The notes: generated by a model from the letters alone, not told the origin. DNA of 64,000 bases from Lachnospiraceae bacterium YSD2013 (GCA_900100895.1 FMTX01000015.1:1-64000), one strand, 5' to 3'; shown: positions 24,405 through 33,251, counted from the first letter of the stretch. Made by a program: numbers and translations.

Positions 24405-24931
24405 AAACATTGGTAGTTTACACATCGCAGACAGGCTTCACCAAGATGTATGCTGAGAAACTCGCGGAGAGGCTGCAGGCAGACTGCTTCACCGTTGAGG
24501 AATTGAAAAAGAAAGAAGATTCTTTTTTTGACAGCTACGAAGCTATTGTATTCGGTGGCTGGGCGATGGCAGGGAAGGTTGTGAAGGCAGAGTGGTTGCT
24601 TGGTAAGGCGCCCGCTTGGAAGGGTAAGAAGCTTGCAATCTTCTGTGTAGGTGCGACACCTGTGGAGAGCCCGCTTGTGGAGCAGGCTATGGCCAAGGTA
24701 GTGCCGGATGAGCTTAAGGACAGCGTCGGCGTATTCTACTGTCCGGGCGGTCTTAACTACGATAAGATGAAACTTCCGTCGAGGATGATGATGAAAGCAT
24801 ACGCTTCAATGCTTGCCAAGAAAAAGGATCAGACCGAAGATGACAAGAAAATGGCCGAGATGGTGGCAACATCCTACGATATCAGCGATGTGAAGTACCT
24901 CGACCCCATAGTCGAATATATAGAGAAATAA
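24401..24931 (+). CDS. Flavodoxin-domain protein
   Basis: A 176-residue cytosolic protein. The N-terminal VVYTSQTGFTKMYAEKLA is the FMN-phosphate loop, and IVFGGWAMAGKV the second FMN-contact loop. It belongs to the flavodoxin-like/protoporphyrinogen-oxidase-related group. Its start overlaps the 4Fe-4S gene by 4 bases, and a long terminator follows the stop, making it the last gene of the redox operon. It probably carries electrons to the membrane iron-sulphur protein. Confidence 0.85.
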   Translation: MKTLVVYTSQTGFTKMYAEKLAERLQADCFTVEELKKKEDSFFDSYEAIVFGGWAMAGKVVKAEWLLGKAPAWKGKKLAIFCVGATPVESPLVEQAMAKVVPDELKDSVGVFYCPGGLNYDKMKLPSRMMMKAYASMLAKKKDQTEDDKKMAEMVATSYDISDVKYLDPIVEYIEK

Positions 24932-24938
24932 GTCTAAG

Positions 24939-24976
24939 AGGGAATATTTTCCAAGTTGGAAAATATTCCCTTTCCA
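24939..24976. terminator. Strong intrinsic terminator
   Basis: Arms at 24939-24953 and 24957-24971 (AGGGAATATTTTCCA and its complement) pair perfectly, followed by a short T-rich tail. Confidence 0.85.
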
Positions 24977-25056
24977 ATTTGTACAAATGCTGTGTTATAA
25001 TTGACTTACGGACAATGTACACTTTAACCATAACAAAACAACAGTGAGGTACAGTT

Positions 25057-26367
25057 ATGGCTAATGAACTCAGGTACAGAGACGTAATCAAAGAAAAAAA
25101 CTACGCAGTATTATTATTTACCAATCTTATCAACAGATTCGGTGATTCCATAGATGCAATTGCTTTTACGTGGCTGGTATATCAGATTACGGGAAGCGCA
25201 TCTTGGGCGGCACTCATATTCGGACTCAACGTGCTTCCCAACATTGTGGCACAGCCTTTCTTTGGCGCGCTGGTGGAGAAGATGGATAAGAAGAAGGTTA
25301 TCATCTTCACGCATCTGCTGAGGGTTGCCGTGATAGGTTCTTTTGTGGTTATGTATATGGCCGGTGTTGTGAATCCCTATATTATGGCGGCTTTCACGCT
25401 GATAATTACCACAATCGAGTCACTTAATATGCCGGCATCGTCCGCATTCATTCCGCAGATTATCAAGAAGGAGCACATGTCGCACGCAATGAGCCTTAAC
25501 TCGAGCTTATCCAATGCGGTGGCACTTGTGGGCACAGGTGTAGCGGGCGTGATAATTGCGAAGCTTGGCGTTCAGACTGCAATGCTTATTGATGCGGCTA
25601 CTTTTCTTGCGGCAGGCATAGGAATGTTCTTTATTAAGGTTAACGGTGAGACGGCAAAAGAAACCGTTTCAGAGCAGGAGCAGACTGCAACGGAAAAAGC
25701 TTCCAATGAATCCTATATTTTCCTTCTCAAGGGTGGAATTAAGTATATTGCAAGTAACAGAGTAATCTTAAACTACTGCTTCGTGGCAGTATTGCTTAAC
25801 TTCTTCATGGTGCCCCTCAATGCGCTTCAGGCGCCTTTGTCGGAAGAAGTATACGGACTCGGCAGTGAACTTTTAAGTGTAATCGGTATGGCGGCATCCG
25901 TAGGTGCAATCTTCGGATCGCTTGTAATTCCGAAGCTCATGGCTCGGTTCTCTGCGAGAAAGATTCTTATCTGGTGCGGTTTCGCGATGGGTATATTCTC
26001 GTATACACTTTCGCTCGGAAAGCTGGTGCACGGCATGGCGGTTCCGGGATACATTCTGGGAAGCCTCAGCGTTGTGGGCATTACATTTGCTTGCTCGATT
26101 ATCAGCGGAACATTGAGCGTTCAGTTTGTTAATACGGTTGACAGAGATTACCTTGCCAGAGCGTCATCGGTATTCGGTGCATCGGCAACAGCGGCAATGC
26201 CTGTGGGCTCTCTTATCATAAGCTTTGCGGCTACACGATTGAGTACAGAATTCTTAGTAGGAATGAGCGGTGTGCTTGCAATCCTTCTTTTTATAGCAAT
26301 TGCAATAAGTAAAATGGATTTTGACATGAAAGAGCAAGAAACAGAGGAGTTGGCGGATGCAGCTTAA
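25057..26367 (+). CDS. MFS efflux transporter (MefA-like)
   Basis: A 436-residue protein with 12 predicted membrane helices. The N-terminal LLFTNLINRFGDSIDAIAFTWLVYQ and the GALVEKMDKKKVI loop match the MFS_3/macrolide-efflux group, which exports drugs or siderophores by proton antiport. A hydrophilic loop (about 203-225) sits between the halves. GTGAGGT precedes the start. It overlaps the XRE-type regulator gene by 11 bases, so that regulator may control it. The substrate is unknown. Confidence 0.85.
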   Translation: MANELRYRDVIKEKNYAVLLFTNLINRFGDSIDAIAFTWLVYQITGSASWAALIFGLNVLPNIVAQPFFGALVEKMDKKKVIIFTHLLRVAVIGSFVVMYMAGVVNPYIMAAFTLIITTIESLNMPASSAFIPQIIKKEHMSHAMSLNSSLSNAVALVGTGVAGVIIAKLGVQTAMLIDAATFLAAGIGMFFIKVNGETAKETVSEQEQTATEKASNESYIFLLKGGIKYIASNRVILNYCFVAVLLNFFMVPLNALQAPLSEEVYGLGSELLSVIGMAASVGAIFGSLVIPKLMARFSARKILIWCGFAMGIFSYTLSLGKLVHGMAVPGYILGSLSVVGITFACSIISGTLSVQFVNTVDRDYLARASSVFGASATAAMPVGSLIISFAATRLSTEFLVGMSGVLAILLFIAIAISKMDFDMKEQETEELADAA

Positions 26368-27481
26368 GCTTTCGGAGAATATCAAAAAGTACAGGAAAGA
26401 CATGGGTCTTACGCAGGAAGAACTTGCGGATGCCCTGGGCGTTACCATCGGCGCGGTGTCTAAGTGGGAGAACGGCAATAACGTGCCCGACATCATGATG
26501 CTCATGGAGATAGCGAATTTCTTTAACGTATCCATGGACGAGTTCCTAGGTTACGACATGTCCTCCAAGAACATGGACGACATGTGCGAGCGAATCAGTG
26601 ACCTTTGCAACGCACGTAAGTACGAAGAGGCGATTAAAGAGGCCAACAACGCGCTGGTGCGTTATCCTCATAACTTCAAGGTGATTTATTCCTGCTCTCT
26701 GTTATACTATCTTAAGGCTTACGAACAGGGCGATGATAAAGACCGCGAAAAGGCGATAGAACTGCTTAAGCGGGCTCAGGAGTTTATCTCTCAGAATAAG
26801 GACCCGCGCGTAAGTGAGTTCCTGATTAAGCGGCGCATTGCCGAAATGTACACTAAGTCCGACCCCGACAAGGCGCTGGAACTGCTCAAAGAAATCAACT
26901 ACGACGATTGTAACAGCACTGCCATTGCAATGATTCTAGCCGAGAAAGATGAGCGGGAAGAAGCGCTTAAATACTACAACACAGCGCTGCTTAAGAACTT
27001 TTCCGAGCAGTATTCGATACTTGTAAATGCCTCCATTGCAGTAGCGGCTTCCTGCAAAAGAAAAGACTATCAGACAGCCATAGACTTAATAGATACCGAG
27101 ATGCAGATACTTAAGCTGTACGGCAGTGACACCGAGAAGAACTACACTTTCAAACTCAGAACCATCCTTCTTATCACGAAGGCATGGTGGCTTTCATGCA
27201 TCAGGGATTATAAGCACATGGAAGAGTGCGTTAAGGAAGCTTATGCGCTTGCGGTTAAGCTTGACGCTGAGGGCGTGCCTTTTGAATTGTCATCCAGTCT
27301 TAAGTTTTATTTTTCCGATGACAAAGCCTACTTCTATGACACGGTGGGTGTCGATGCCGTGGGAGGAATAGAATCGATGTTTGAAAGGGAGAGAGACGGC
27401 TCAAAAGCCATAGGCAAGAACTACGACCACATGCAGAAGGTTATAGACTGCTGGAACGAGTGCAAGAAAAATAAAGCCTGA
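26357..27481 (+). CDS. XRE-family regulator with TPR-like C-terminus
   Basis: A 374-residue protein with an N-terminal helix-turn-helix (about 5-62: LTQEELADALGVTIGAVSKW, then NVPDIMMLMEIANFFNVSMDE). About 300 residues of helical repeats follow (for example EREEALKYYNTALL). The architecture resembles peptide- or ligand-sensing RNPP-like and other TPR regulators. GAGGAG lies 7 bases before the start inside the MFS gene end. No short signal-peptide gene was found nearby. Control of the overlapping transporter gene is the simplest guess. Confidence 0.87.
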   Translation: MQLKLSENIKKYRKDMGLTQEELADALGVTIGAVSKWENGNNVPDIMMLMEIANFFNVSMDEFLGYDMSSKNMDDMCERISDLCNARKYEEAIKEANNALVRYPHNFKVIYSCSLLYYLKAYEQGDDKDREKAIELLKRAQEFISQNKDPRVSEFLIKRRIAEMYTKSDPDKALELLKEINYDDCNSTAIAMILAEKDEREEALKYYNTALLKNFSEQYSILVNASIAVAASCKRKDYQTAIDLIDTEMQILKLYGSDTEKNYTFKLRTILLITKAWWLSCIRDYKHMEECVKEAYALAVKLDAEGVPFELSSSLKFYFSDDKAYFYDTVGVDAVGGIESMFERERDGSKAIGKNYDHMQKVIDCWNECKKNKA

Positions 27482-27513
27482 TTCCGGTAAGAAAATATTG
27501 AAGAGATTTATCG

Positions 27514-27550
27514 CCCCGTGTTATTCTGATTTAGGCAGAATATCAAGGGG
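27514..27550 (+). promoter_or_regulatory. Hairpin that buries the ribosome-binding site of the clostripain-like gene
   Basis: CCCCGTGTTATTCTG (27514-27528) pairs 13 of 15 positions with CAGAATATCAAGGGG (27536-27550) over a 7-base loop. The right arm contains AAGGGG, the only good Shine-Dalgarno for ATG 27559. It could act as an attenuator, thermometer-like element or regulator target. TGATTTTTAT follows, so it could also be a weak terminator of the previous operon. Confidence 0.55.
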
Positions 27551-27558
27551 TGATTTTT

Positions 27559-29256
27559 ATGTTTAAAGCGATTAAAAGAGCCGCGGTTGCGTTTCTTGCA
27601 ATTCTCGGCATATTATTTATATTTGTTATGTTATGGCCGGAAGATGAGGCTTCCAAAGTAGGCGAAGGCAGTGCACAGGAGACTTCGCCGACGGTTTCTG
27701 ATAGCAGTGTCGAGACAAGCGCCGAGGCAAGCACAGATGCCGGTCTTACCAGAGAAATCGACCCGATTTACGTCGGAAGTGAGGCCAAGTCCGCTACCGT
27801 GATGATATACATGAACGGCTCCGACTTGGAGACTCAGAGCGGAGAAGCGTCCACCGATATTTCGGAGATGATTGCTTCGGGTATCGGTAATAACGTTAAC
27901 GTTGTCATCCAGACCATGGGCACCAAGAAATGGCAGAGTTACGGCATCTCCGCCAAGACCGCCCAGACCTACAGCATTAAGGACGGCAAGCTCAACCTTG
28001 TACGCGACGACCTCGGACAGTTAGACAGCACATCCGCCGATACCCTTTCCGAGTTCATAGATTTCAGCAAAAGAAACTATCCCGCCGAGCGTTACATTTT
28101 CCTTTTCTGGAACCACGGAGGCGGCCCTGTGTACGGCTTCGGATATGATGAGTGGCAGGGAGAGGATGACAGCCTTACCATTGATGAGATGTCGTCTGCT
28201 TTTGCCGCCAACAGCGATGTGCACTTCGACATTATCGGTATGGACTGCTGCATTATGGCGAGCTTAGAGACCTGCTATGCGCTGGCTCCATATTGCAAGT
28301 ACGCGCTTCTCTCCGAGGACTTTGAATCGGGCCTCGGCTGGAGCTATACGGGCTGGATGAGAGACTTTGAGGAGAATCCGGGTATTTCCACGACGCTTCT
28401 CGGTAAGTATATTATCGACAGCATTATAAGTGACAATGAAAGTGACGCGGGCGGCGACTCGGCCTGCATGGGTCTGTTTAATACAGCAACCGCAAGCAGT
28501 CTTTACGATACCTGGAAAGCCTGGGCATACAAGAACGAGACGGAACTGCTTAAGAACAACTACAGTAAGAAGCACAAGGCCAAGGGACGTCATAACGGTA
28601 AAGGTTTCTGGGACTACTTCGATTCATGGATGTCGGACGACAGCGACGTTACGCTTTCCGATTACTACATAAGCGACGTGCTGGCTATGGTTGAGAACAT
28701 CGACAATAACAGCGAAGAGGCCAAGGCGCTGACTGCCGCTTTGAAGGCTTCGGTAGCATATTACGGGCACACGTCCGATAAGAACGAGTTAACCGGTCTT
28801 GCGGTGTCGCTGCCTTACGGAGACGATTATTTCTACGACAAGCTTTGCGACGTATACGGACAGATAGGCTTTGATTCGGAGTACATTAACTGGCTCGGCA
28901 AGTTCGTATCGAGCCATGGCAACAGTAATTACTATGACTACGATGATTTCTCCGACCACTGGAGCGGCTGGGGAGGCTACGAAGAGGATTACGGCTGGAA
29001 CGGCTACGGCGGCGGTTACGGTCAGTACAGCTGGGACGGCTGGAGCGACTGGGACGACGATTACGGCTGTGACGACGAAGGTTACGCCGATGACTGGGTA
29101 TATGATTATGAGTCGGAGCTTTGGTACTTGTACGAAGGCGGTACGCTTTATCTCTACGATGATGAGACCAACACGATGTACTACTACGACGAGGACACCG
29201 ACGAAATCTATTATTACGATGACGATACCGAAGAGTGGTATCTGACAGAAGAGTAA
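27559..29256 (+). CDS. Clostripain-family (C11) cysteine peptidase with Tyr/Asp-rich tail
   Basis: ATG at 27559 gives 565 residues; an in-frame GTG at 27550 lies inside the Shine-Dalgarno. An N-terminal membrane helix or uncleaved signal (about 8-25) is followed by a Ser/Thr/Glu-rich linker. The peptidase C11 domain (about 78-450) has catalytic His186 in FWNHGGG and Cys231 in GMDCCIMASLE, the dyad of clostripain, which cuts after Arg or Lys and usually self-processes. The last about 110 residues are low-complexity, rich in Tyr, Asp, Gly and Trp, with repeated YYYDEDT-like units. The tail may bind metal or cell wall. It should act outside the cell. Confidence 0.88.
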   Translation: MFKAIKRAAVAFLAILGILFIFVMLWPEDEASKVGEGSAQETSPTVSDSSVETSAEASTDAGLTREIDPIYVGSEAKSATVMIYMNGSDLETQSGEASTDISEMIASGIGNNVNVVIQTMGTKKWQSYGISAKTAQTYSIKDGKLNLVRDDLGQLDSTSADTLSEFIDFSKRNYPAERYIFLFWNHGGGPVYGFGYDEWQGEDDSLTIDEMSSAFAANSDVHFDIIGMDCCIMASLETCYALAPYCKYALLSEDFESGLGWSYTGWMRDFEENPGISTTLLGKYIIDSIISDNESDAGGDSACMGLFNTATASSLYDTWKAWAYKNETELLKNNYSKKHKAKGRHNGKGFWDYFDSWMSDDSDVTLSDYYISDVLAMVENIDNNSEEAKALTAALKASVAYYGHTSDKNELTGLAVSLPYGDDYFYDKLCDVYGQIGFDSEYINWLGKFVSSHGNSNYYDYDDFSDHWSGWGGYEEDYGWNGYGGGYGQYSWDGWSDWDDDYGCDDEGYADDWVYDYESELWYLYEGGTLYLYDDETNTMYYYDEDTDEIYYYDDDTEEWYLTEE

Positions 29257-29260
29257 CAAA

Positions 29261-29313
29261 AAGGGCCGTCGCCCGGGACTCACAGAGAGTCACTGAGCGG
29301 CAGCCCTTATTTT
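29261..29313. terminator. Bidirectional terminator between convergent genes
   Basis: AAAAAGGGC and GCCCTTATTTTT frame a structured segment with an inner GACTC/GAGTC-type stem. T-tracts occur on both strands. It serves the clostripain-like gene (+) and the chemotaxis receptor gene (-). Confidence 0.8.
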
Positions 29314-29323
29314 TATGTCTGTA

Positions 29324-31081
29324 TTAAGCGGTCTTCTCGGTCTTTTCTTCGCCTGCGATGGTAAAGAAAGCCATCTTTTCGCTGAGAGTCTCAGCCATGT
29401 CACGAAGATCGTTGGCTGCATTGCTGATAAGAGCGAATGTAGCGTTGAGCTCTTCCATGGAAGCGTTGGTTTCCTCGGTAGAAGCGGCGTTCTGCTGAGA
29501 AATAGCGGAAAGCTCGGAGATAATATCAGAGAAGCTTGCCTTCAAATCGTTAAGCATGTGAATCTTCTCGGAAATAATCTTGGTAGAGCCATCGATGTTG
29601 TTTACGTTGCTTACTACGACATCCATATCTGCCTTAGTGTTGGTAAGCTGGTAATTCTGCTCCTGCACGTTGTTGCTTAAGGTCTCGAGAGTATCTACGC
29701 TCTTCTGAGATTCAGCTACAAGTGTTTCAACAATCTTATTGATTGAAACGGCTGCTTCTTTGGACTGAGCCGCAAGAAGGCCGATTTCGGTAGCTACAAC
29801 AGTGAAGCCCTTACCATATTCTCCTGCTCTTGCTGCCTCAATGGAAGCATTCAGCGAAAGAAGGTGTGTCTGGCTTGCAATTTCGGTAATAGCGTTTGAA
29901 GCCTCGGCAATTTCTTTGACCGAATCGTTGGTAAGGCGAATCTGGGAGTTGATGTTCTGCATGGAAGTCATAACATCTGCGTTCTTACCCATTAAGCTGC
30001 CAAGAGTCTCAACGGTACGCTTAGCGCCGTTCATCATTTCCTCGGCAGCGGCACTTAATGCTTCTACTCTGTCGGTGATTTCATCGATGCTGTTACCCAT
30101 TTCATTGGTATTGTTAACGGAGTTCTCCATGCTTTCGGCCTGCTCGGTTGCACCACGGCTGATGTCTTCAACAGCACAGGTTACCTGCTCTGCAACACGG
30201 GTAGCGGCCTCTGCGGAATTGGCAAGGTTAACACCGGACTCTGTAACGTCTGCGGAAAGCTTCTTGGTAGCCGCAATAACGTCCTGAAGCTTATCACGTA
30301 ACTGAGCGGAGCTTGAAGCGATAACGCCGAGCTCGTCCTTACGATTGAAAGTACGGTCGTGAATGTAGAAAGAAAGCTCACCGTTCTCAAGGCTGTCAAG
30401 ACCGCTTACAATATCGCCGATGGATCTGGTGGATCTTGTAATAAGTATACGTGCCACTCCCCAGTTAAAGAGGAAGAACACTACGAAAGTAATAACGATA
30501 GCTGTGGCAGCAGCCTTCATGTTGTTAACAACAAGAGAGGTATCGCGGCCTGCGAAAATCATACCGGCAACAGTACCGTCGGAGTTTCTTAAAGGAAGGT
30601 AGTAAGCGTAGTAATCCTGACCTGCAATCTGGAAATTGGAAGCAAGATACTCGTTTCCTTTCTTTAATACCTCTTCAACAACAACGTCAGATGCCTTGGT
30701 GCCTTCCATACGCTGACCTGTGGTAGCGTCGGTAAGGGAAGTTATATAACGGGTATCGCCGTAGAAAACAGTGAAGTGGATACCTGTCTGCGCATTAAGC
30801 TTATCTAACTGATTCTGATACAAGTTGTGAATGGGAGTATCACCCTTTAAAAGCTCACCGCTTTCGGAGAGTGACCAGTCACCGGACCATTCATGGGAGA
30901 TTTCGTCTTCCATAAGTACTGCAGCAGCATGCAAACCCTCTTCGAAAGACGAGAGATATGCCTTCTGAATGTGAGTATATCCGATGTAACCGATTAATCC
31001 TGCCATAAGACATGCAAGAGCGGATGCAATAAGGATAATACCGCGAACCATGTTTCTGCTTTTCTTAGTTGTCTTCTTCAT
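29324..31081 (-). CDS. Methyl-accepting chemotaxis protein with Cache-type sensor
   Basis: A 585-residue receptor. TM1 is about 13-35, and an extracytoplasmic single-Cache-like sensor spans about 36-185 (with [20 protein letters not shown]). TM2 is about 190-210 and a HAMP domain follows. The cytoplasmic coiled-coil domain has the CheW/CheA contact tip ([20 protein letters not shown]). It senses small molecules outside and sets CheA activity. No che genes are nearby. AGAAAGG precedes the start. Its leader holds a c-di-GMP riboswitch with a terminator, so expression answers to intracellular c-di-GMP. Confidence 0.94.
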   Translation of the reverse strand: MKKTTKKSRNMVRGIILIASALACLMAGLIGYIGYTHIQKAYLSSFEEGLHAAAVLMEDEISHEWSGDWSLSESGELLKGDTPIHNLYQNQLDKLNAQTGIHFTVFYGDTRYITSLTDATTGQRMEGTKASDVVVEEVLKKGNEYLASNFQIAGQDYYAYYLPLRNSDGTVAGMIFAGRDTSLVVNNMKAAATAIVITFVVFFLFNWGVARILITRSTRSIGDIVSGLDSLENGELSFYIHDRTFNRKDELGVIASSSAQLRDKLQDVIAATKKLSADVTESGVNLANSAEAATRVAEQVTCAVEDISRGATEQAESMENSVNNTNEMGNSIDEITDRVEALSAAAEEMMNGAKRTVETLGSLMGKNADVMTSMQNINSQIRLTNDSVKEIAEASNAITEIASQTHLLSLNASIEAARAGEYGKGFTVVATEIGLLAAQSKEAAVSINKIVETLVAESQKSVDTLETLSNNVQEQNYQLTNTKADMDVVVSNVNNIDGSTKIISEKIHMLNDLKASFSDIISELSAISQQNAASTEETNASMEELNATFALISNAANDLRDMAETLSEKMAFFTIAGEEKTEKTA

Positions 31082-31116
31082 ACGATACCTTTCTGATTAA
31101 TAAACCAAACTTTAGC

Positions 31117-31147
31117 AAAAAAAAAGCACAGGTGACATGTCCCGTGC
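31117..31147 (-). terminator. Riboswitch expression-platform terminator
   Basis: On the minus strand GCACGGG and CCTGTGC pair around ACATGTCA (31126-31147), followed by nine U (31117-31125). It lies between the c-di-GMP aptamer and the chemotaxis receptor start. Confidence 0.85.
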
Positions 31148-31246
31148 TCTACTAGAGGAAAATACTGATAGTTGCAACTGGCTGACATGTTAAAGTCCCT
31201 ATAGCTTTGCGTCACGAGCTTTCGCCCGCTTTGCCCTATTTACAAA
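31148..31246 (-). ncRNA. Cyclic di-GMP-I riboswitch (GEMM) aptamer and linker
   Basis: Reading the minus strand from about 31246: AGGGCAAA, a stem capped by GAAA (GCGGGC/GCTCGT), GACGCAAAGC, then TATAGGG and a second arm containing GTCAGCCAGTTGC. The conserved GGCAAA, tetraloop-bearing P2, ACGCAAAGC and the purine-rich 3' arm are the hallmarks of the GEMM/c-di-GMP-I aptamer. The ATAG/CTAT closing stem can form P1. The linker to 31148 can pair with the terminator arm. Control of chemotaxis receptors by this class is known in Clostridia. Confidence 0.88.
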
Positions 31247-31255
31247 ACACGCTGA

Positions 31256-31284
31256 ATTATAGCCGATAATAAGACGGTACGCAA
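31256..31284 (-). promoter_or_regulatory. Promoter of the riboswitch-chemotaxis receptor transcript
   Basis: On the minus strand TTGCGT (31284-31279) and TATAAT (31261-31256) are separated by 17 bp. Transcription would start just before the aptamer. Confidence 0.7.
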
Positions 31285-31412
31285 TATTATTTCGCATCAG
31301 CAAAACGTTTTTCTTTCACTTCGACGGTAAAGTATACAAAAACAGACTACGAAAATTGGCGAAAATTCACAATGGGTAAAATAGAGGCTACAAATGACGT
31401 CGACGGATACTG

Positions 31413-31418
31413 TATAAT
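31413..31418 (+). promoter_or_regulatory. Probable -10 for the zinc-ribbon/TPR gene
   Basis: TATAAT at 31413-31418 lies 57 bases before the start at 31475. No clear -35 was found. The rest of 31285-31474 holds no gene. Confidence 0.45.
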
Positions 31419-31474
31419 GAGGGAGTCGCCGGCGTTATGTGCAGGCGTACATTATTAATAAGGAGATATTGAGG

Positions 31475-32599
31475 ATGGACGGGTTTCAGTTTGAGTACGA
31501 TCCCGGGTTATGCAGACACTGTCACAAAAGGTATATAGACAGAAACAGCGGTAACCCCAACGAGTTCTTGTGCAAGGAGTGCAGAGCAGAACTTACTAAA
31601 TTAAGAATACCTAAATGGTTGCTTTTATTCATGGCGGTGGTAATTACGGCCGCAATCGTAATGAGCGTATATCTTGGGAAAATTGTTATGAACAATTCAA
31701 CCGGAAGGGCAGCACTGTCCGAGGGCGAAAAGGTTCTTGCAGAGGTAGACGCTTTACTGGCCGAGCATAAGAATTATTCGGCTATGGAAGTATTGTATGA
31801 ATATCTGGAAGCCAATCCCAACAATACGGAAGTGGCGTTGTCCGGCATAGAAAAGGCAATGGAAATAGGTCAGTATGATTATGCCGCAAGTATCTATAAT
31901 ACTTGCCTGTCTCCAAAGGGCTACACCGATGACGAAATCAAAGAAATTGACAAGATTTATGCCGAATTGAACAGATACTACGGTACTTTTGATAAAGTAG
32001 GCGAGGCTTTGTCGGAATATGTAAGCGAAGTCGGTACCGATATGAGTGATGAAAGCAAAGAAGCTTTAAGGAAAAAATGCTACAACAAAGTGCTTGCATT
32101 AAAAGATGATGAAGGATGTGAAAAGAACATCATCTATTATTGCGTAGGCACATACCTGACCGGAAACTTAGACGAGTCTGAGCGCTACCTTAAAATGGCC
32201 TATAACTACGCACCTCTGACTGACGAAATCGCAGGCAGACTTGCAGTCAACGAAAGACGCAAAGGCTTCATGTCAGCAGCTTGGGAGTGGGTCGACAAAG
32301 GCGAAAAAGTAAATGCCGAAGGAATAGAGGTTCGCAGAGCCAAGGCGACCATTCTTCTTGCCGAAGGCAAATATGAAGAAGCATTGTCTGTTATGGAAGA
32401 ACTATATGCATTCAGTCCTGACGGATCATATGTAAGAGACACGTATTGTATAGCTTTATATGCAACCGGCCACATCGACAAGATGAAGACTGTTATGTCC
32501 GAAGCCAAAGAAACAGACTATGAATTTGACGAAGAATTCCATAAGGTTATCAGCAACAGGATGTCGATATATGATTACTATGTAGAGGGGGATGAATAA
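31475..32599 (+). CDS. Zinc-ribbon, membrane-anchored TPR-like protein
   Basis: ATG at 31475 gives 374 residues and follows AAGGAG. An upstream GTG at 31439 lacks a site. The N-terminus has a zinc-ribbon-like pair, CRHCHKRY and CKECRAE (about 13-38). One membrane helix (about 48-68) follows, then about 300 residues of TPR-like helical repeats (for example MEVLYEYLEANPNNTEVALS and LLAEGKYEEALSVMEELYAF). The repeats should lie outside the membrane. It overlaps the HELGH membrane protein gene by one base, so they likely act together. Function is unknown. Confidence 0.78.
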   Translation: MDGFQFEYDPGLCRHCHKRYIDRNSGNPNEFLCKECRAELTKLRIPKWLLLFMAVVITAAIVMSVYLGKIVMNNSTGRAALSEGEKVLAEVDALLAEHKNYSAMEVLYEYLEANPNNTEVALSGIEKAMEIGQYDYAASIYNTCLSPKGYTDDEIKEIDKIYAELNRYYGTFDKVGEALSEYVSEVGTDMSDESKEALRKKCYNKVLALKDDEGCEKNIIYYCVGTYLTGNLDESERYLKMAYNYAPLTDEIAGRLAVNERRKGFMSAAWEWVDKGEKVNAEGIEVRRAKATILLAEGKYEEALSVMEELYAFSPDGSYVRDTYCIALYATGHIDKMKTVMSEAKETDYEFDEEFHKVISNRMSIYDYYVEGDE

Positions 32600-33177
32600 T
32601 GTTTCTTATACCAGGTTTTTTAATTTCTTTTGTTACATTTCCCGGAGTTATGATGCACGAGCTCGGTCATCAGCTCGCATGTTGGCTCAGTAAAGTATGC
32701 GTATTCCGCGTTCAGTATTTTAAATTTGATGCTAAGGTTGCAGGATTTGTGGAGCACGAGAGAACGGACAATCCTTGGAAATCCTTACTTATTACTTACG
32801 GACCGTTCATATTTAATACAATCCTCGGAACCATATTGGTACTGCCCTTGTCACTTATGTGGGCAGCCAATGCCAACCGGGTAATCTTACCCATATGGGT
32901 TAGGCCGGTGTGCTACATCATTGCGTACTTCGGCGTTTCGTGCCTTGCCAATGCATTTCCTTCATGGAAGGATGCGCAGAATCTTTTCGAAAGCGTAGTT
33001 AAGAACAAAGCGCTTCCGCTTCTTCCGCGAATTCTTGTTGCACCTTTTGTAATAATAATCGGTCTTTGCTCCGCAGCTAAGTTCTTCTGGTTTGACTTTA
33101 TCTTCGCCTTTGGCGTGCCTGAACTTATATACGCAATAATAACCCACAATCCGCCTCATTTCTGGACTATGTGGTAA
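32599..33177 (+). CDS. Membrane protein with HELGH (M50-like metalloprotease) motif
   Basis: A 192-residue protein with about four membrane helices. MMHELGHQLACWLS within the first helix is an HExxH zinc-protease motif in the style of site-2/M50 proteases. A second typical M50 motif (an Asp in LDG or NxxPxxDG) is not obvious; SWKDAQNLF is the closest. Its start shares a base with the stop of the TPR gene. Intramembrane proteolysis or a non-catalytic role are both possible. I saw no anti-sigma factor nearby. Confidence 0.72.
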   Translation: MFLIPGFLISFVTFPGVMMHELGHQLACWLSKVCVFRVQYFKFDAKVAGFVEHERTDNPWKSLLITYGPFIFNTILGTILVLPLSLMWAANANRVILPIWVRPVCYIIAYFGVSCLANAFPSWKDAQNLFESVVKNKALPLLPRILVAPFVIIIGLCSAAKFFWFDFIFAFGVPELIYAIITHNPPHFWTMW

Positions 33178-33214
33178 GGGGCCAAAGAAATATTAAAAAA
33201 TTATAAAAAAGTCC

Positions 33215-33243
33215 TTGACAGGTTAGCCTGCCCTAACTATAAT
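33215..33243 (+). promoter_or_regulatory. feo operon promoter
   Basis: Consensus TTGACA (33215-33220) and TATAAT (33238-33243) are separated by 17 bp. The spacer is filled by the first DtxR-type box, so a bound repressor would block polymerase completely. Confidence 0.9.
33222..33237. promoter_or_regulatory. DtxR-type box 1 (GTTAG-CCTGCC-CTAAC)
   Basis: A perfect 5+6+5 palindrome lying between the -35 and -10 of the feo promoter. It resembles DtxR/IdeR operator half-sites. A DtxR-family gene is encoded at 36633. Confidence 0.85.
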
Positions 33244-33251
33244 GAAGAACG

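Noticed and set aside
25001-25030. TTGACT-based promoter for the MFS gene
   Set aside because: TTGACT is followed at 17 bp only by a poor -10, while TATAAT at 24996 has no -35. I could not choose between them, so none is listed.
28789-29293. Antisense and alternative frames in the protease tail
   Set aside because: Val/Ile-rich and Thr-rich frames here arise from the low-complexity Tyr/Asp codons of the real gene.
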